Of a stretch of DNA of 7,384 nucleotides, positions 6,194 through 7,384 are shown one piece after another. The notes beneath the pieces were generated by a model, which was given only the letters and a program-made list of their open reading frames with translations, made no database searches and had not been told where the DNA came from. A program made the position numbers and the translations under genes. Position 1 is the first letter of the stretch. The number at the start of each line of letters is the position of its first letter. This DNA comes from Armatimonadota bacterium (GTDB lineage Bacteria > Vulcanimicrobiota > JACPDS01), in contig JACPDS010000155.1 in the NCBI GenBank assembly GCA_016183885.1, positions 1-7,384 of the forward strand, given 5' to 3'.

Positions 6194-6652
6194 TTACTTA
6201 TTTTCCTGTAGATGACTGGCTATTAAAACAGGACAAGGGGCATTTTGACTGACTGAATTAGCCGTTCCTCCCAACATCACATCGAAAATATTCCTTTTAG
6301 AATGTGAACCAAGCACGATTAAATCTGCTTTAATTTCTTTTGCAAAATTAATAATTTCTCGATTAGCAATTCCTTCTTTAACAATTTTTTGCGGATTAAT
6401 GCCCTGTTCCTCTATTTCACGGCAAAATTCATCTAAAATCAGTTTAGCTTTCTCTTCATGAATTTCCTTTTCATATTCTTCTATATCTTCCGAAGCTAAA
6501 AAAACTCCTTCCTTTAAAGAAGCGTCATGTTGATTGAAAACGTGTAAAACAGTAAGTTTTTTATCTGATTCTCTGGCTAAACTAATAGCCGCTTTTTTAG
6601 CTGTTTTAGAATGTTCTGAAAAATCAGTGGCTAAAAGGATATTTTTAAACAT
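6194..6652 (-). CDS. Universal stress protein (UspA family)
   Basis: A single-domain, 152-residue cytoplasmic Usp protein. Such proteins help cells survive starvation, oxidants and other stresses, and many bind ATP. Family marks are the opening FKNILLATDFSEHSKTA (2-18) with Asp10, the strand LTVLHVFN (33-40), KEIKADLIVLGSHS (105-118), and the end block NAPCPVLIA (137-145). The ATP-binding signature G-2x-G-9x-G-(S/T) appears in altered form: Gly115-Ser-His-Ser118, then nine residues, then Gly128-Gly129-Thr130. The second glycine is therefore serine and the last position shifts by one; nucleotide binding is possible but uncertain. The start is supported by a strong GGAGG (followed by TGA) 7 nt before the ATG. 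It lies 103 nt upstream of the UPF0182 gene on the same strand, so it may be the promoter-proximal member of that operon or a separate unit. No promoter clear enough to call was seen upstream. Confidence 0.93.
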   Translation of the reverse strand: MFKNILLATDFSEHSKTAKKAAISLARESDKKLTVLHVFNQHDASLKEGVFLASEDIEEYEKEIHEEKAKLILDEFCREIEEQGINPQKIVKEGIANREIINFAKEIKADLIVLGSHSKRNIFDVMLGGTANSVSQNAPCPVLIASHLQENK

Positions 6653-6670
6653 AATTTCACCTCCATAATT

Positions 6671-6684
6671 AGTGAATAGTGAAT
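6671..6684. repeat. Tandem heptamer AGTGAAT x2
   Basis: AGTGAAT is repeated head to tail at 6671-6677 and 6678-6684, about 20 nt upstream of the universal stress gene start. It could be a regulator contact in that gene's leader or replication slippage. Nothing else supports a function. Confidence 0.3.
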
Positions 6685-6700
6685 AAAATTTATTTATCTT

Positions 6701-6787
6701 TCATAAAAAAATAACCTTATCTGGTTTATATCTCTCTTTTAGTATCTTTATAACTTTAGAAATTATTTCTTTTATCGCTTGAGTCAT
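6701..6787 (-). pseudogene. Possible remnant of a nucleotidyltransferase N-terminus (28 codons)
   Basis: An ATG at 6787-6785 opens a 28-residue frame ending in TGA at 6703-6701. The peptide has an amphipathic helix pattern, then LKERYKPDKVIFL. It looks like the first ~28 residues of minimal (MNT-type) nucleotidyltransferases, which continue as V-I-L-F-G-S and carry the catalytic GS and DxD motifs just afterwards. Those motifs are missing: the frame stops after a T-run (seven Ts), and the other frames also stop within a few codons. AAAGGAG abuts the ATG with no spacer, so translation would be poor. Best read as a decayed gene start in the uspA-proS spacer; a chance resemblance of so short a peptide is quite possible. 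Confidence 0.35.
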
Positions 6788-6898
6788 CTCCTTTAAAATT
6801 TTCTCTTAAAATCATTAAATCCCTTTATAACTTTTTAAAAACTATCTTAAATTATTATCATACAAGGATTTAAAAATAACTTTGTCGAAAAAAAATAT

Positions 6899-7384
6899 AT
6901 GCAAAATCAAAAATTAGTTAAAGAAATTCCGCCTAAAGATAATCTCCCCCAATGGTATACAAGCGTAATTTTAAAAGGAGAATTAGCTGATTACGCGCCT
7001 GTAAAGGGTTGTATGGTAATTCGCCCTTATGGTTTTAAAATCTGGGAAAATATTCAAGTTAAATTAAATAAGTATTTTAAAGAAACCGGGCATCAAAACG
7101 CTTATTTCCCTTTATTTATCCCTGAAAGTTTCTTGAAAAAAGAAGCTGAACATGTAAAAGGTTTTGCTCCTCAAGTAGCCTGGGTAACAAAAGGCGGAAA
7201 TGAAGAACTAACCGAAAAACTAGTTGTCCGCCCAACCTCGGAAGCCATTATCTGCAGTATGTTTGCCAAATGGATAAAATCTTACCGCGACCTTCCGATG
7301 CTTGTAAACCAATGGTGTAATGTCGTGCGCTGGGAAAAAGCCACGCGTTTATTTTTACGCACCACAGAATTTCTCTGGCAGGAA
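6899..7384 (+). CDS. proS: Proline--tRNA ligase, archaeal/eukaryotic-like short type (partial, runs off right edge)
   Basis: This class II synthetase charges tRNA-Pro with proline in the cytoplasm. The 162 codons present contain LADYAPVKGCMVIRPYGFKI (29-48) and the motif 1 helix and strand through NAYFPLFIPES (67-77), the RPTSE loop (111-115) that contacts ATP and proline, and motif 2 from RWEKATR (144-150) with Arg154 to TEFLWQE (156-162). The order RPTSE then RWE-x-TRLFLRTTEFLWQE marks the archaeal/eukaryotic-like form, which lacks the ~180-residue editing insert of the E. coli-type enzyme. That form is also common in some bacteria. About two thirds of the protein, including motif 3 and the anticodon-binding domain, lies beyond the window. 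The leader is A-rich with no clear Shine-Dalgarno. A weak -10-like TATCAT at 6856-6861 lacks a good -35. It is transcribed divergently from the universal stress gene. Confidence 0.94.
   Translation, partial: MQNQKLVKEIPPKDNLPQWYTSVILKGELADYAPVKGCMVIRPYGFKIWENIQVKLNKYFKETGHQNAYFPLFIPESFLKKEAEHVKGFAPQVAWVTKGGNEELTEKLVVRPTSEAIICSMFAKWIKSYRDLPMLVNQWCNVVRWEKATRLFLRTTEFLWQE

Noticed and set aside
6779..6861. Several -10-like AT hexamers considered as proS or uspA promoters
   Set aside because: None has a -35 box near TTGACA at 16-18 nt, so any call would be arbitrary.

Overview
This is an A+T-rich bacterial window with compact genes, mostly good Shine-Dalgarno sequences and at least one TTG start. 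The standard code fits, because TGA and TAA both act as stops. The clear sigma70-type promoter and the LexA gene mark it as bacterial. Two proteins are nevertheless of types usually called archaeal: a PpcA-type phosphoenolpyruvate carboxylase and the short prolyl-tRNA synthetase without an editing insert. That mix, with compact operons, suits an uncultivated anaerobic or candidate-phylum bacterium (Patescibacteria is one possibility), but the sequence alone does not settle the lineage.

Layout. Positions 1-743 (minus) hold an open frame cut by the window edge. Its first ~195 residues are a complete LexA repressor-protease. It then runs on, with no stop, into what looks like the N-terminus of a DNA methyltransferase. 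This fusion is the most unusual item here. Positions 744-939 hold its promoter, a direct-repeat operator candidate and a second, opposite-facing promoter-like sequence. Positions 940-6090 (minus) are four closely spaced genes, transcribed from high to low coordinates: a UPF0182 membrane protein, a one-cysteine peroxiredoxin, archaeal-type PEP carboxylase, and a stand-alone ChrB C-terminal-domain protein. Gaps are 22, 27 and 32 nt, so they are probably one operon. A universal stress protein gene (6194-6652, minus) lies 103 nt upstream in the same direction, separated by an imperfect inverted repeat. Positions 6653-6898 are a divergent intergenic region with a 28-codon remnant resembling the start of a nucleotidyltransferase. 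From 6899 to the right edge (plus) lies the first 162 codons of proS.

How they may fit together. Universal stress protein, peroxiredoxin and ChrB-domain protein suggest a stress or redox theme, with one central-carbon enzyme carried along. This is inference from neighbourhood. The LexA-methyltransferase chimera suggests a link between DNA damage and DNA methylation: the LexA part keeps its cleavage site and catalytic Ser/Lys, so self-cleavage would separate the DNA-binding domain from the methyltransferase. No CRISPR array, insertion sequence, tRNA or rRNA was seen.
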